Shown here: positions 38,001 through 53,000 of the stretch, one piece after another
Layout: each line of letters starts with the position of its first letter
How positions within the stretch are numbered: the stretch's first letter is position 1
Assembly: GCF_964355755.1 (NCBI RefSeq)
Contig: NC_092677.1
Span: 8,683,001 to 8,747,000, forward strand
Origin: Antedon mediterranea
Taxonomy: Eukaryota; Echinodermata; Crinoidea; Comatulida; Antedonidae
Reading direction: 5' to 3'
DNA length: 64,000 nt
The notes under the pieces: model-generated
The model's input: only the letters and a program-made list of their open reading frames with translations
Told to the model about the DNA's origin: nothing
Database searches by the model: none
Position numbers and translations under genes: made by a program

Positions 38001-41000
38001 ATAATAGTAGGTTTGTAAGAGTGTACACTAACTCATAATAAGGCAAAACCATCACTAAAAATATCTATAGATATATAACAGTGAACTTTATATAATATAA
38101 CTTAATGAAGCTACATTGTTTGGTCAAAAATCTAAAAAAGCTTACCATCTTCAAAAGTAGTAATTTTCTTTTGTTGCGACCACGGTCCCGAACCTATTTC
38201 GTTAAATGCTGCAATTTCCACAGCGTATTCCGTAAACTTCCGAAGTCTATCGAGAGTATATGATTCTATGTAGTTCGTAATAGATGACGTCATGACAGAC
38301 TGGGATGGAGTGGATGAACCGACTTCTTTATATCGAATGTGGTATCCTAAAATGTCTCCATTTTGAAGATCAGCTCTTGGTTGCTGTAATGATTTAATTC
38401 ATATTTAAAATGCATTTACCAAATTATTTAAATAATTTCAGCAAGGAGGTATATTTATTATTTGTTTATACGATGGTTACAAAGATTCAGCAAAAATTGT
38501 TATAGTAATATAATTATTAATATAATATACGTGATACTAAAATGTTTAATGCACTTACTCGCCAAACAAGCCGTACTGAGGTTGAACTAAGAGCAGTAAT
38601 CTCAATATTCAATGGTTCTCCTGATGGTACTTTTTGATTGAAAAAAAGAAGAAAAAGTTTGATTTTACCAATTATTCTTTCAAATGGTATAAAACTGTAA
38701 TTGTTACAAAATTTAATATCCGACTCAAATCCACCTTCATGTCATTTGTAAGAATTTTTCACAAAATTTGAATTGTTTAAAAAGAACTATAGTGTTCCTG
38801 ATGGCATCTTTTTTATAATAAATATTTTAATAACCTTCTGTAAGTTGTTCAACTCTGTATAGTTTAGTCATATATATGTTCTGTTTATCTGTTCTCGAAC
38901 AATAAAACTACATGTTCGAAAACATTAATCTTCATGATCAAAATTTCATTTTTTTAAACAAAATACTGTATTATGTAACGATTTTATTTGCCATAAAATG
39001 TAACAAAAACTTCATTCCGTAAACTTTACTATCACTTTATTGTACATGTTAATGGTATAATTACATTTCATGATTCATGTCTGTGTTTATTTATAACTTC
39101 CTTAAACTTTATGGAATCGTAGGCCCATGATTTTAAAAGTGTAGTAACCTTAAGGAGATATATGTAAAATGATAGCATACATTTATATGCAGTCATCGAT
39201 CCAATGTTGATATTAAATATCTTTTTATTTAATATTTTCTTATCTAAAAAACTCTGAAATCATACATTGGTCAAAAGTCGAACTTCGGGTTGTCGTTACG
39301 ACTTGTTAACTGCTTTATAAATTACAAAGCTTTGAAGCCGTTACTCGGATTTTCCAGCCAGCATTTCTTTTCTTTTTCTTAATAGATAAGCATATTAGTG
39401 CATAGGTATTTCAATGGGAAAATATGTTTTGACGATACCATTGTGTAACGCACATTGCAAATATGATTAACATACCTTCTTCAAGTGTTTTTATAAGTAT
39501 TTCGTCACTGTATGGACTTAGGCCGATAGGGTTAAAGGACTTGATCCTAACAACGTAGACATACGCAGGATGGAGCTCCGTCACGGTGTATACCAGCTGT
39601 GACAGGTTTCCCAGAATATGAACCCGGTTTACACCTCCTTGCCAAACATCTGTAAAGAATGTTAGAAATATGATGTTCCAACATTGTTAGAAGAGGTATT
39701 TGTATTTATCTAAGTTTCTGGCCCTTAATACATTTATTTATCTATAATTACCAGAGTCGTTCTTGTATTCAATAGTGTGGCCGGTTATAGGACTGTTGCC
39801 ATCGAAGCCAGACTCCCAACTAATAGAAAACGATCTGCTGGTTACCGCAGTTTGTTGCAAATCAATCGGGCATTCTGGTGGCTCTGAAATCAATATTTAT
39901 TTGAAAAAAACATTTAGATATATCCCATAATACAGTTATAAATCCAAAGGCAAAATACTGAAAATATGACAATGCTGTGGGTATCAGTGGCTGGATCTCA
40001 ATGGAGATACAAAATGACAATGCTGTGGGTATCAGTGGCTGGATCTTAATGGAGAAACAAAATGACAATGCTGTGGGTATCAGTGGCTGGATCTTAATGG
40101 AGATACAAAATGACAATGCTGTGGGTATCAGTGGCTGGATCTTAATGGAGATACAAAATGACAATGCTGTGGGTATCAGTGACTGGATCTTAATGGAGAT
40201 ACAAAATGACAATTCTGTGGGTATCAGTGGCTGGATCTTAATGGAGATACAAAATGACAATGCTGTGGGTATCAGTGGCTGGATCTTAATGGAGAAACAA
40301 AATGACAATGCTGTGGGTATCAGTGGCTGGATCTTAATGGAGATACAAAATGACAATGCTGTGGGTATCAGTGACTGGATCTTAATGGAGATATAAAATG
40401 ACAATGCTGTGGGTATCAGTGGCTGGATCTTAATGGAGAAACAAAAAAAAAGAACATCATTTTTGTGCATTTCAGACTTCTTAATTATTAAGACTATTGT
40501 AAAACTATATTGACCATTTCGTACCCTTAGTACTATAATTAGATAATATAGTAGAAAAGCATGTGCATAATTCCAATCCATTTTCCAAATTATTTCGGCA
40601 AGAACAATTTATTTAGGTGTTTTTTTTTCATCAAATATTCCAATATGGATGAAATGATATAAATAAATTAAATTAAAATATTAGATTATCAACCTAATTA
40701 TTTAATTTACCCAGAATTGTAAGATGAATAGTAAGGCTATCAGAACCATAACTATTGCTAGCTTGGCACGTGTAAACAGCGGTGTCGCCTCTAGATGTCT
40801 TGAGAATCTTTAATTTGGAGTTCACCACATCGCCTTGTACAGTGGTAATAATTTGATAAGCGGTCCCCGAAAGACTTGTGTATATAAGATCATTTTTAAA
40901 CCAGTCAATTTCCAGAACACCATGTCCATCCGGGTTACAGTCCAAGATGACTTCTTCATTTAGATTAGCGGTCAAATTGATCTCCGAGATGTAAAATCTA

Positions 41001-44000
41001 GCTGGAACTGTAAAAAATGAAAAAAATTTGTATAACATTTTTACAAAACTGTTCTACACGGAGCCCCGTAGCTACAGTGAGTTATACTACGTGGCAGGGT
41101 TTGGAACATTTGCAAATTCCACAACATTAAAGACTGTGTGTAGTGAGCATGCGCGAGTAGAGACAACACCTAACTTTTACACGCAGGGAAAAAGATCTTA
41201 AATTCAGACTAAAGGTAATATATAGCCAACAAACTCTACTATTTTTAAAAGTTGTATACACTAACTAAAAGAAGACTGCATGATGGCGACTAATAGGCCT
41301 ACTAGGGCAAATACTAAATCAATTGACTTAACAAGAAAAACTAGACCCTCCGAAAGTCTAGAAGCAGATGATCCAATCGAAGCCTCCGGCGACCGACAGG
41401 GGGAAACTCAAACGCTCGCCGATCAACTAGGTAGGCTATCAGAACAACTTAATGGTAAACTAGATAAAGTCCTAGAAAATCAAAAAAACTACAACAAAAG
41501 GCTTACCAAACTGGAAACAACTGTCAAAGATCTAGAAAAAAGTGTGGAATATGCGCATGATTCAACTAACAAAACGAAGGAAGAAATAAAAAAAATTGGA
41601 AATGAAATCAAGAAAATGGAGGAGTATGAAAACAAAATGGCGGCTTATCAGGATAAAATGGCGGACATGGAAAATTCAATCCTAAAACAAGAAAGATACA
41701 GTAGGAGTTTTAATCTAAGGTTTGGAGGAGTTATAGAAAATGCTACAGAAAACACCCAGGACTTATTGCAAAAAGTACTACGCGAAGAACTCGGACTCGA
41801 GGACATCGAAATTGAAAATTGCCATCGCACCGGGAAACGCCGTTTAGATAACAAACCGAGGCATATAATAGCTAAATTTCTGTACCGTCCACAAAGAAAC
41901 CAAGTCCTAAAACTAGGAAAAGTAAAATTAAAAAGTAAATCACAAAACGTATTTATTACTGAAGATTTACCTGACGCGGACATGAAGAAAAAGAGAGAAT
42001 TATCTACAATTATGGCGCAGGCATATGCCGAAAAACGTAAGCCCGTATTCAGAAATGGACAACTGTTTATCGACGGTAAGCCATACAAGCCACTAAAATA
42101 ACTATAATTAAGTCATTAAGCCAAATTAATTAATGTTCAATTGAACACAATTAATTAATGTTTATGAATTATATTTCATACCTACATTACCGCAGAGTCT
42201 ATCATTGTCTTGTAGAACGTAGACTAATTATGTGATTGTAGTAGTATTTCTACCGTTATAAATTGTAAATAAACGAAGTTTGTTTGTTTATGTCGCGCAC
42301 CTGGCTGTTAGTGTTATGTTCTGGATATCTCTGTCCATTCAAACTTTAATTCATGTGACCCACGGCAGGTGTGCGACGATAGTGTTACATAATGAGAAAT
42401 ACCAACAACAATTAAGTGGCTGTTGACGATGTAAGTTTCAACGTAGTTGTTTACCGGTTATTCATCGATGAGTTACTGGGTTGATCAAACTCGTAAACGT
42501 TAAACACATCGTTTTAATGAAACACAACACAACTAAATGTATTTAAGTTATACTATCCGTACTTTACTAGTGATATATAATGACAAATTATAACAACATT
42601 AAGTGGCTGATGTGATTAATAAGTGAGCGCCGTTATTGAGACATCATGTTCTAGACCGTTTCAACGTAGCTGTTTACCGGCGATGTTTGACTTAACAGTG
42701 AGTAACGATAACTTGCCATAATAATACATTCTGGACATCGGTGAGTTAGATTGATCAAAATCTTTTAAGTTAACCAAATACTTAATTGGCGTCCATGATC
42801 ATCATTATTGTTTCACTGCCTGTCGTTTAGTTGTTGTTGGTATGTCATGATAAAACAATTCATATTACATTGTATATATTGTAATTTATTGTACATACTT
42901 GTTAACTTAGGCTATTATGTGTTAACTATTCTCTGCTGTAAGCAGCTTGCTCAATTTTATTCATTTGTCATTTTCTTTTCTGTCTAATTTAAATGTTTGA
43001 ATGTGACCTTTTTGATAATGTAAATGTGAGCACAGAATATTTTAACGAAGATAACTTAATTTCTTTACTTGAACATTCTAATTTATCATCAAACTTTTCT
43101 ATATTTGGACTAAACTGTCGTAGTGTTGTTAATAAGTTTGACTTAATCTCAAACTATTTAGACTCACTCGTACATGCCTTCTCCGTTATTGCCTTCAGTG
43201 AAACCTGGTTAACCGAAAAAGATAATATTAATCTATACCAGTTACCAGGCTACAGTTTGATTCACAATGATAGGAAAGATAAGAGAGGTGGTGGGGTAGC
43301 GTTCTATGTTACCAACAAACTAACATATATTATTAGAAATGATCTGTCATCTTGTATGACTGAAGCAGAGACTATTTTTATTGAGATTGAGTTAGAATCA
43401 GGAAATAATGTTATTTGTGGTATAGTTTATAGACCACCCTCACGTTCCTTGCAAAAGTTTGATGATGAATTAACATGTGTAATGCAAATGATTAATCTAG
43501 AAAAAAAGAAAGCTTACCTTGTGGGAGACTATAACATAAACTTACTCCAACAATCTACCGACAACACTATCCAATCACACTTAGACACAATATTTTCTCA
43601 GTCATTTCAGCCAATCATAAAAAGTCCTACTAGAATATCCGATAATTGTGCTTCAATAATTGATAACATTTATTGCAACATCGATTCTTTTACTACGTCC
43701 CTTAAAAGTGGAATACTTATTACTGATATTTCTGATCACTTCCCAATATTCTGTGTAGATACTTTGGAAAAACATAATAAGCAATATCCTCGATTTGTAT
43801 ATAAACGACAATACTCTCCTCAACAAACGGAGTATTTTTTGCAAGAATTACAAAGTAATCAGTGGAATGATGTGCTATTCTCAAATAATGCGAATGTTGC
43901 TTATCAAAATTTTACAAACACTTTAAATAAAACAATTGATAATTGTTTCCCTTTAAAACGAATTAGAAATAAGGCGAACAAGTTAAAATCTCCTTGGATC

Positions 44001-47000
44001 ACAGCTGAAATTGCCAGAGCTATCTCTCAAAAACATAAATTATATAAAAAGTACAAACAAAATAACACCACTACTAATAAAAGTACGTACATACATTTTA
44101 GAAACAAGTTAACCACTACTATTAGAAATCGGAAAAAAGAATATTATATGGTCCAGTTTGAACGAAATAAACAAGATATTAAAAAAACGTGGACAATCCT
44201 AAATGATATAATGGGTAGGAAAAAGACTACCAATTTGCCTACAAAAATAAAATTGGGTACTGAGACTTTCTCTGATAATGATGAGAAAGCTGATGCATTC
44301 AACTCTTTTTTTATTAATATTGGAGAAAAACTAAATAATAAATTTAGGCATGAATCTCAAAATGAAGAAATCACCCACAGAACTTTCTTAAAGGGAAATT
44401 TTACCTCTTCAATGTTTTTTAAGCCTGTTACTGAACATGAACTTAACCACTATATTAAAAACACAAAGAATACTTCTCCTGGCCATGATGGTATAAGTGC
44501 CCAACTCATAAAATCTGCTTCCCCGTTTATTTTAAAACCTTTATTGCATATTATTAATACGTCATTATCATCGGGCTGTGTCCCGGCTGATATAAAAATT
44601 GCTAAAGTTATCCCGGTATTTAAGAATGGTGACATCTCCGATATAAATAATTATCGGCCTATTTCCATTTTACCCCTTTTTTCCAAAATATTTGAGAGGA
44701 TTGTGTATGATCAAACGATTTGTTACCTCTCAAAATATAACGTACTGAGTAAAACACAGTATGGATTTAGACAACACCATTCAACTAGTCATGCTTTAAT
44801 ACAATCGATTGAAAAAATCACAAACGCTATTGAGAATAAAGAGTTCACACTAGGAGTTTTCCTTGATTTATCAAAAGCGTTTGATACAATCGATCATGAT
44901 ATATTATTAGATAAGTTAAGATTTTATGGTATAAGAGGAGTTCCGCTAAACTGGTTCTCAAACTATCTTAAAAAAAGACTACAATACACATTTATTGTTA
45001 ATACTGCATCTAGTAAAATGAGAGTAAACACTGGAGTTCCTCAGGGATCCATATTGGGTCCATTATTATTTCTTATATTCATTAATGATATTAGTCTAGC
45101 ATGTAACCATGTAGACATGATTATGTATGCAGATGACACAAATGTGTTTTATAGTCACAATGATATTACTCAAGCTTTTGATACAATGAACCAGGAGTTA
45201 TCTATACTTTCGGACTGGTTTATTGCTAACAAATTAACGCTAAATGTAAACAAATCAAAATATGTTATATTTAAGGCTAGAAATAAGTCAGCTGACACTA
45301 CCTCACTAGAATTGAGGATGGGAAATGAATGTATAGTAAAAGCTACTGAAGTTAAATTTCTAGGCTTATTTCTGGATGAAACTTTATCGTTTAATTTTCA
45401 TGTAAATGAGGTAGCAAACAGTATTTCTAGAATAATTGGTGTCTTAAACAAAGTGAAGTCTATGTTATCAAGTAAAATCTTGTTAACGGTATACAATGCA
45501 CTTATATTACCTAGAATAACGTATGCTATCACAGTATGGGGTGCTACTTCTGCTACAAACTTAAACCGTATACATATTCTCCAGAAAAAAGCACTTAGAA
45601 ATATTTGTCATGTTCATTTTATGCATCCTTCTCATCCACTTTTTATTTCAACCCAAACATTAAATATTTTTGACCTTTATACAAAACACACTGCTATATT
45701 TATGTATCAATATAAACATAATCTATTACCTGAATCATTTAATAACTTATTTAGTACATCTGCCTCATTCCATAATTACTCAACTAGAAACAGGTCAAAC
45801 TACTGTCCACAACTAAAACGCACCAAAGTCGGACAGCAATGTATTTCCTACCAAGGAACACATATTTGGAACAATTTAACAGACTATATAAAACAATCCC
45901 CCACTTTAAGTTTGTTTAAACAGAGATTAAAGCAATATTATAACAATAGAAATATTTAAGTTAAGTAAATCACATTATGTTATTTTGGTTTGTTCTTTTT
46001 GTTTGTACTAATTGTTTGATTTTTTTGTTAGGGTTACATGCTTAAAGCACTTGTGCTTATTTTGTATCCCATTCCATTATCTTATTATTTGTATTGTATT
46101 TGTATATGTTTTTATTTTGATTATGGAATAAAAATGTCGATGAAATTGAAAATTGAAAAAAACAACTCCCCAAACGTGGCAATTCTCTCGAACTCTTTTA
46201 ATTACCACTGTTAACCTTTATCCTTTTATTTTTTTTTCTATTTACTATATCACCTCATACGTGCCATTTATCTAATCAAAATCATCCATTTTATAGCATA
46301 GTGACATAAAAAATAAAGAGTCCAAAGGCGCCAATTAAATGATATAGTTCCCTGAACTATCAGACATAGGAGTAATATACTTAAGGATCTTTTATTTTTA
46401 CGGTTCTAATTTAGTTTCTAATATTTTGGCCAAATATGGTATGGTAAAAAATAATTGATACTTTGTGTCGTACTACACACTATTCATAGAAAGGCCTATA
46501 TTATAGAAAGTAATATTGTCCATATAATTTGTTATTAACATGATCATAAACAATATAAATCATCGCTTTGTGGAGTTGTCATGTGATTGCTTGCGTGTAT
46601 ATTGACAATAAATAAAACGTGTTTAAAACTTATGCTACGAAATCGGTAATTACAATTATGCTGGTAGATATTATTTTTTTATTTCCATTCTTTTACATGT
46701 AATATTCTATGGTTGTATTTTTTGAAGAATTGAAATGAAGGATTGGTTTTATTTATTTTATTTTATTGTATATCTTTGTCACATGTGGATTGGATTTGAT
46801 TTGAAGATTATAAAATTAAATATTATGTAATTACTACATACCTATATTATGGTATTATTTTAGTATACATCAAATAATTTGTAGATTTAAGGTTACTGCA
46901 GTTGTAATACATTTTTGTGACCATGTTTGTTACCTTAATTATTTAGGAAGAAGCTTCTTTGAGTTTATTGCAGTTACTGCCTTATAAACTTCTATATTGA

Positions 47001-50000
47001 AACTATAACTAAGTTATTGCAGTAAATGTACTTACTGCAGTAACTGCAGTAGGATAAATTTGAGAGTGACTTACTGTAAACAACAAGCAATGCAGTACGA
47101 CTATCTTCTCCACGTGTGTTATTAATGCTGCATAAGTACCGCCCATCGTCGTCTTCTGTTGACTCTTTTATTACAAGATCTCCGTTTTCTTTCACTGATA
47201 TCCTGTCATCTTCCTTTATTTCAACAAAGTTGGATCCTGCAAAATCTGTTTAAAACGTATTTGATTTAATTGAAAAACAATTGCCTTTTTTGTACCTGAC
47301 TTAAGTTAAATGTTAAAATCACTAATATTAGTTTCGCGGCGGATGGAGCATGCTATAACTTTAACCCAGTAAGGAAACACATTCGGTACCCAAAAAGCTG
47401 CCCTTTTGATATGGATGTCCTCTGAATATAAGTTAACACAGTGTTAACATATAACACATCGCCCTTTGTTCGTTTCACATGAGTGAAGTGTAAAGTGTCC
47501 CCTAAATATAATGTCAAAAGGCGTATGCATTGAATATCATATATAATAATATTATAAAATGATCATACAGTGAATCTTTTCTGATAATAGTTGAGAGTTT
47601 AATTGGGACATAATGATTGTTATTTTAAGATAATTTAAAATTAGGCTTACACCTAAATACATTACCTAATGTTCGTTTCCACGTTATGTCTGGTTCAGGA
47701 TAGCCACTAGCATTGCAATGCAGTGTTGCTGTGTGGTTTAATATAACGTTTGTATCAACTGGATACACAATAAACCTGGGAGGAACTATAAAATAATTTC
47801 AACGTTGTTTTAATATTTAAACAGATTTTTAAAAATTTAAGATTCATATTTATTGATTGAACCAACTTCATACAAAAAGTGGCTAAAATACAAAAATAAA
47901 TAAGATTTAAAAAATAGGACAAAATGCCGGGAGCGACAGCGCACTATTAATATTTCGGCATAATATAGTGAAAAATACAGGGATCTCGAGATTTTGTGAC
48001 GTCATCAACCAATAGGCATAGTTTGTTGGTCCTCCTCAACAAAAACAACGATTCGAAACGAATACATGAGAATGGTGTAACGTGCAAAAGAAATATACAA
48101 ATAGAAGAAACATAACAGAGATGCATACCAAATATGAATATTTCATTTGTATACGTGACGGTTGCAGCACTGTTGTTCGCAACACATGTATAATTTCCCG
48201 CCAAATCGGTTGTTACGGCATCAGTATATATCATACTGCTTGTACCAACGTTTTGAATTATTAGGTCACTGCTAGCTGGTATAGGATGTTCGTCTTTTAG
48301 CCATGAAATTGATATTGGTGTGTCTCCACTGATAACTGAACAGAACATTTGCATTCGGTCTCCCTCCGACAAGTGCATCTTTGGCATCTCTCCTATTTTC
48401 GGTGGTACTAACATTGACAAATGAAAAATATTGCGTTACTCATTGCAATTGAATGTATTAGGTCTATTCAGTAAATTCCCAAAATAAAATATTGACGCTC
48501 GCATTAGATCTATACTCGAAAATATATACAGTAGGCCTATAGCAGTTAGTATACGGTTACAGAGCTTACCTAACACATCTATATACACGCTTTTTCTATC
48601 TGACTGTCCGAGTCCATTATCAACTTCACAAAAATATTTTCCTTCGTCCGATCCTTTTTTGACGTTACTAACCACCAATGTGCCGTCTGCTTCGATCGTC
48701 TGGCGGTCATTTGATGGCAGAAGATCATCGCCCTGGTACCATCGGATGTTCTCAATTGGATAGCCTGTAGCAATGCAGCGGACATCCATAATGTCACCAG
48801 CAACAGCAGTCAGGTTCCTGAAATTTCTTATCATAGGTGCACCTGTCAAAGAAAGAATAGCTCAGTTAAATTATTGGTACAGAGTAAGCCTGATGCAATG
48901 GAACAGGCCTCCGTTCCACTGGCAACATCAACTGATAGCAGAATCAGAAAGGTCAATATGTGCATCAGGTAATGACAAAAATAAGAGTAGTTTGTATTAG
49001 TGGACTTTTAAATGCGTATTCGTGTCAAAATAGAAATGTTGAGAAAGAGAATCCAATTTTGTCAGTATGTATATTATTCAAATCGTTATTTATTTCAATT
49101 GTTCTTACAGCTAAAAACTAAAGTATGATAATCGTTACACAATGTTTAAAAATTATATATAGGCCTATATATACTAATAATAATATAATATTATGGTCAT
49201 AATATGTATTATTAATTTGGTTGTGGCAGGTGTTGGATGAATAAACACTTTTTACATATCTGTGATGCAAGTAACCATGCAACTTAACATCGTTTTCTTT
49301 ATTAGATCGATATATTTATTGTATATAATCAGTCATATAGAGTCATAAGTGGTCAATATGTATTATTAGTCATTAGGTTTATTTACAAAACCTTGATTCA
49401 ACTTACCATATATATTTATCCTAGCCTCATAGTAAACTTCCCCGTTTATATTCGTTGCCTGGCAACCGTAAGTTCCACCATCTTGAACTTTGGATCTTGT
49501 AATATTTAAGTAACTCACTACATCTCGATCACCGTTTATTACTTGGTTTATGGCGATGCGTTTGTTTTGGATAACCTGTTCATCGTCCAGATACCAAGTT
49601 ACAGTGGGAGATGGATTACCAGCAATTATGCACATTAGGTGGATGTCTGGACCCGGATGGAGAAGCTCCTTTTCAAATCCATCGACAATAGATGGAGCAG
49701 CAGCTATATGAAATATAATAGCCATAATATACAAAACAGCACATTCATTGTTGAAGAATAGGTTTCTGGACAACCAAGATTATTAATTTAATTTTTGTTT
49801 AAGTCACGGAAAGTTTTACTACTAAACCATTCTTTCTTCTAAATTATGATAATACAATAATGTTGTTTTTTGGAAAGCGAATATGTTAGAAGCTTACAAA
49901 TTTGAGAAAATAGGACAGGATTTATTGATATGAAAACTATTTTTCCTACCACCGAGTGACAATTGCATAGTTGCTTCCTGGAATTCCCATCTGTTTCCTG

Positions 50001-53000
50001 CTACACATTGATACATTCCCTGATCACCTCTTCTCATCTCATCCACCATCATGGTCCCATTATCAAAAATAGTTACTCCTGGTAGACCGTCCAATAACGT
50101 TGCGTCTTTATACCACGTGACCGTATCGATAGGATGACCGGTGACGGAACAGTTAAAGTACGCGGAGTCACCAATATCAACGGTTCGTTGATGAGGATAG
50201 AAATACACATGAATAGATTCTGAAAAAAAAAGTTACGTATCACAATAAGTCTATATTTTATTCACGAATTGTTTGATTTATTTCAAGATATAGTGTGTAG
50301 AACTTTGGAGATTTTTCTAATGAAAAGGTCCTGAAGATTTTTTAAAATATATAGACCTAGCTTACCGTACTTATTGTCGGCTATTCTTCCCTTTTACTCA
50401 CCTCTTACACTTAAATGCACATTCGCAGTTTCTGTTCCAATACTATTTGTAACTTCGCATGTATAATCTCCTTCATCAGAAATACGAATATCTCCTATTA
50501 CAAGATTCCCACCACGCATGCTCATTCGAGTTTCTTGATCAAGATTGATACCATTCTTCCTCCAAGAGTAGGATGGTGACGGGTAACCACTTGCAACGCA
50601 CGGGATCTCAACCGTTTCACCAACCTGACTTGTCAAACTGGCCTGACTGTTAATGACACGAGGTCTTGCATTCACGGGGTCTGGAAGAAATACATTGCAT
50701 TCATACTTTGGCATTATCTTGCTAAAACAAACTGGTTCATTCGTAATTAGCAACATTATAACATAAGACAAGCCAGATGATCCGTATGTTGCGTGTATTT
50801 AAGGAGGAAAATGAATTAAGCTAAACTTTACTATCTTACATACCCACTACAGTCAACGTAGCTTGTGCTTCAACGTTGCGTCCAATGAACGTATCTCGTA
50901 CGTTACAACGGTACGTAAATTGTCCATCCTCTGACGTCAGTTCACGTATATGCAGCTCACCAGTTTGAAGAATACTATAACGTCCTCCTAAAACATAAAA
51001 TGCATTGTATTGATAATATTGAATTGATTTTCATAAGATCTAACTATTTAAGTTCTCACGCACAAATTGGATGAGGGACTCATTTGGTCGAAAAGCTATT
51101 ATATTATGGAATTCGTTATCGGAGGATGTAGTAGCTTCAAGATCAACCAATCAATTTAAGTCCGGTCTTGAACGGGCATGGTCCAACCACCCTCTTAAAT
51201 TTGCGCCATATTCAAGAGTTGATGTAATTATCAAGAGGGGCTTATGGGCATAGCCTAGCCTCGAATCCGGACCCAGCATTGCTGAGCTTCGGAAACAAGT
51301 AAACAAGTAAGTAAACTATTTAACAAACCAAACTTTTTGTTTTATATTAGTTATTATTTTTGAGTAATCGCACTTTAAAGGCGTCATGTCAGTACAGAAT
51401 GTCATATTTCCAACGGAATTAAATTGTTAGATAATTGTTCCAAGTTCTATCAAAATGGTAATCAATGGCAATTGCTGATATTTTAACATTTATATTGGCC
51501 TAAATAACGTGCTCTACCTGCTTCAATTTGAATATTGTCTCGTGTCCATGACGTCACCTCAACGTAGTCTTTGACAAAACTTGGTATATCACATTTGAAC
51601 ACAACTGTGTTTCCGCGCATGGCAACCTCATCGTGTAGTGATATGCTGTACGACTGTGACGGAACTGAATAAAAGAAAACAATAGTATTTTACAAAACAT
51701 TATGTATGGGGTTCTTATTGTAGGTAAATGTTGTATAAATACAGTGAATATCTATACACATCGATATAAATGTAAACACTTTTGTGAAAATAACCTTCCT
51801 GGTTACTTACGCCGGCTGTCTCAGATATTCCGCGAAAGATAAATTTGAAAACATTTTAGTCGAACTATATAATTTGTTTCTATCTTTGTCCTCGATCTTT
51901 CACTATGTACAAGTTTGCTGACAATCCTCTTGAAGTGTCTGTGTGTTCGGGCTTGTGTGCCCTGTGCCCGCGAAAAATACTGTGAACACTCACTTGAGGG
52001 CAAGGGATCACACCCTTATTACATGCAACCATATTATTCTTCTGGTTTAAAACTTTAAGTTAACTAAAACTTTGATTTAGACTAGAAGTCATGCATATAA
52101 TAAGCTATATTAGAACTCTGTTTTAACAATGCGATTCAGGGGACATCCCTTCGGGTATTGTGTTGGGTATACTCCGCACTTCTACAAATCTTGTTTCTCA
52201 TGATGTATGTTGTATTTCTATTATTCTTCTACTGTTCATATAAACTATAAAAAAGTAATAGACGTGTCTCTTGAACAGATATTGGCCGTAGTGTGCAGTG
52301 CTAAAACGTTTTGCTTCACTTTTCACACGTGAAAGTGTCCTCAAATGAAAGGTCACATTTCAGAGTTTTTTTCTTGTAAGTGCCGTCTAAGATCTGTCTA
52401 CACTAAAAATTAGTTTGACAGAAAATAGTTTGATGTGCCCAAATACAGTAGTGATGTGCCCAAATACGCTAGTTATGTGACGTTCATATTATTGGTACAT
52501 CACTATTTTTTCTGTGTAGACAGAGCTTTAGTGGGCTCTTTACGCACTCATGCAGAAAGTAGGCCTACACGTTAAAACATTTTAATTAGGCTTGAATATT
52601 AATTTGGTTATGCTAACACTGATATTTGGATATTTAATATAATTAGGATAGCCTATTCGAATAATTACTCTAATTAGATCTATTGAACTCGCCGCATACA
52701 GAATAGACCTATAAAATGAAAAAGGGGATGTGTACTTAATTAACTGTATTAAAGTACCATGTCCTTTTTCTGTAGATATATTATAATTATTAGTATGCTA
52801 TTTGACTTCATTTATTACAAATTAGAGTAAGAGTAGTAACTGTATTCAGTGTCCCCAAATACAGGTTGGCCTTATAGTGTTAAAACAATAATAAAAATGT
52901 TTGTCTTTATTCTTAATACACATATGTTTATAAGCGCTTTGCACAAAAAATATCCATGAAATCATTCTGAAACCCCATAATGTCCGCTTAATAATGTTTT

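Larger units (their letters stand above)
41045..46160 (+). mobile_element. Full-length LINE with two intact ORFs
   Basis: A roughly 5.1-kb element with a 5' UTR, ORF1, a spacer of about 0.9 kb, ORF2 and a 3' UTR ending in an (ATTGAAA)-like tail near 46.15 kb. Both ORFs are uninterrupted, so the copy is young and possibly competent. It lies in DSCAM intron 11 in antisense orientation, within some tens of bases of the exon 12 acceptor. I could not fix the exact ends or find a target duplication. The RT and endonuclease suggest the CR1/L2/Crack/Daphne group; the clade is not certain. Confidence 0.88.

Noticed and set aside
39862-40581. 239-aa minus-strand and 139-aa plus-strand ORFs with 16-aa repeats
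   Set aside because: They are produced by the 48-bp minisatellite; both strands are open at once and there is no splice or domain support.
41648-42088. 146-aa minus-strand ORF
   Set aside because: Antisense shadow of LINE ORF1; Ser/Phe-rich composition with no domain.
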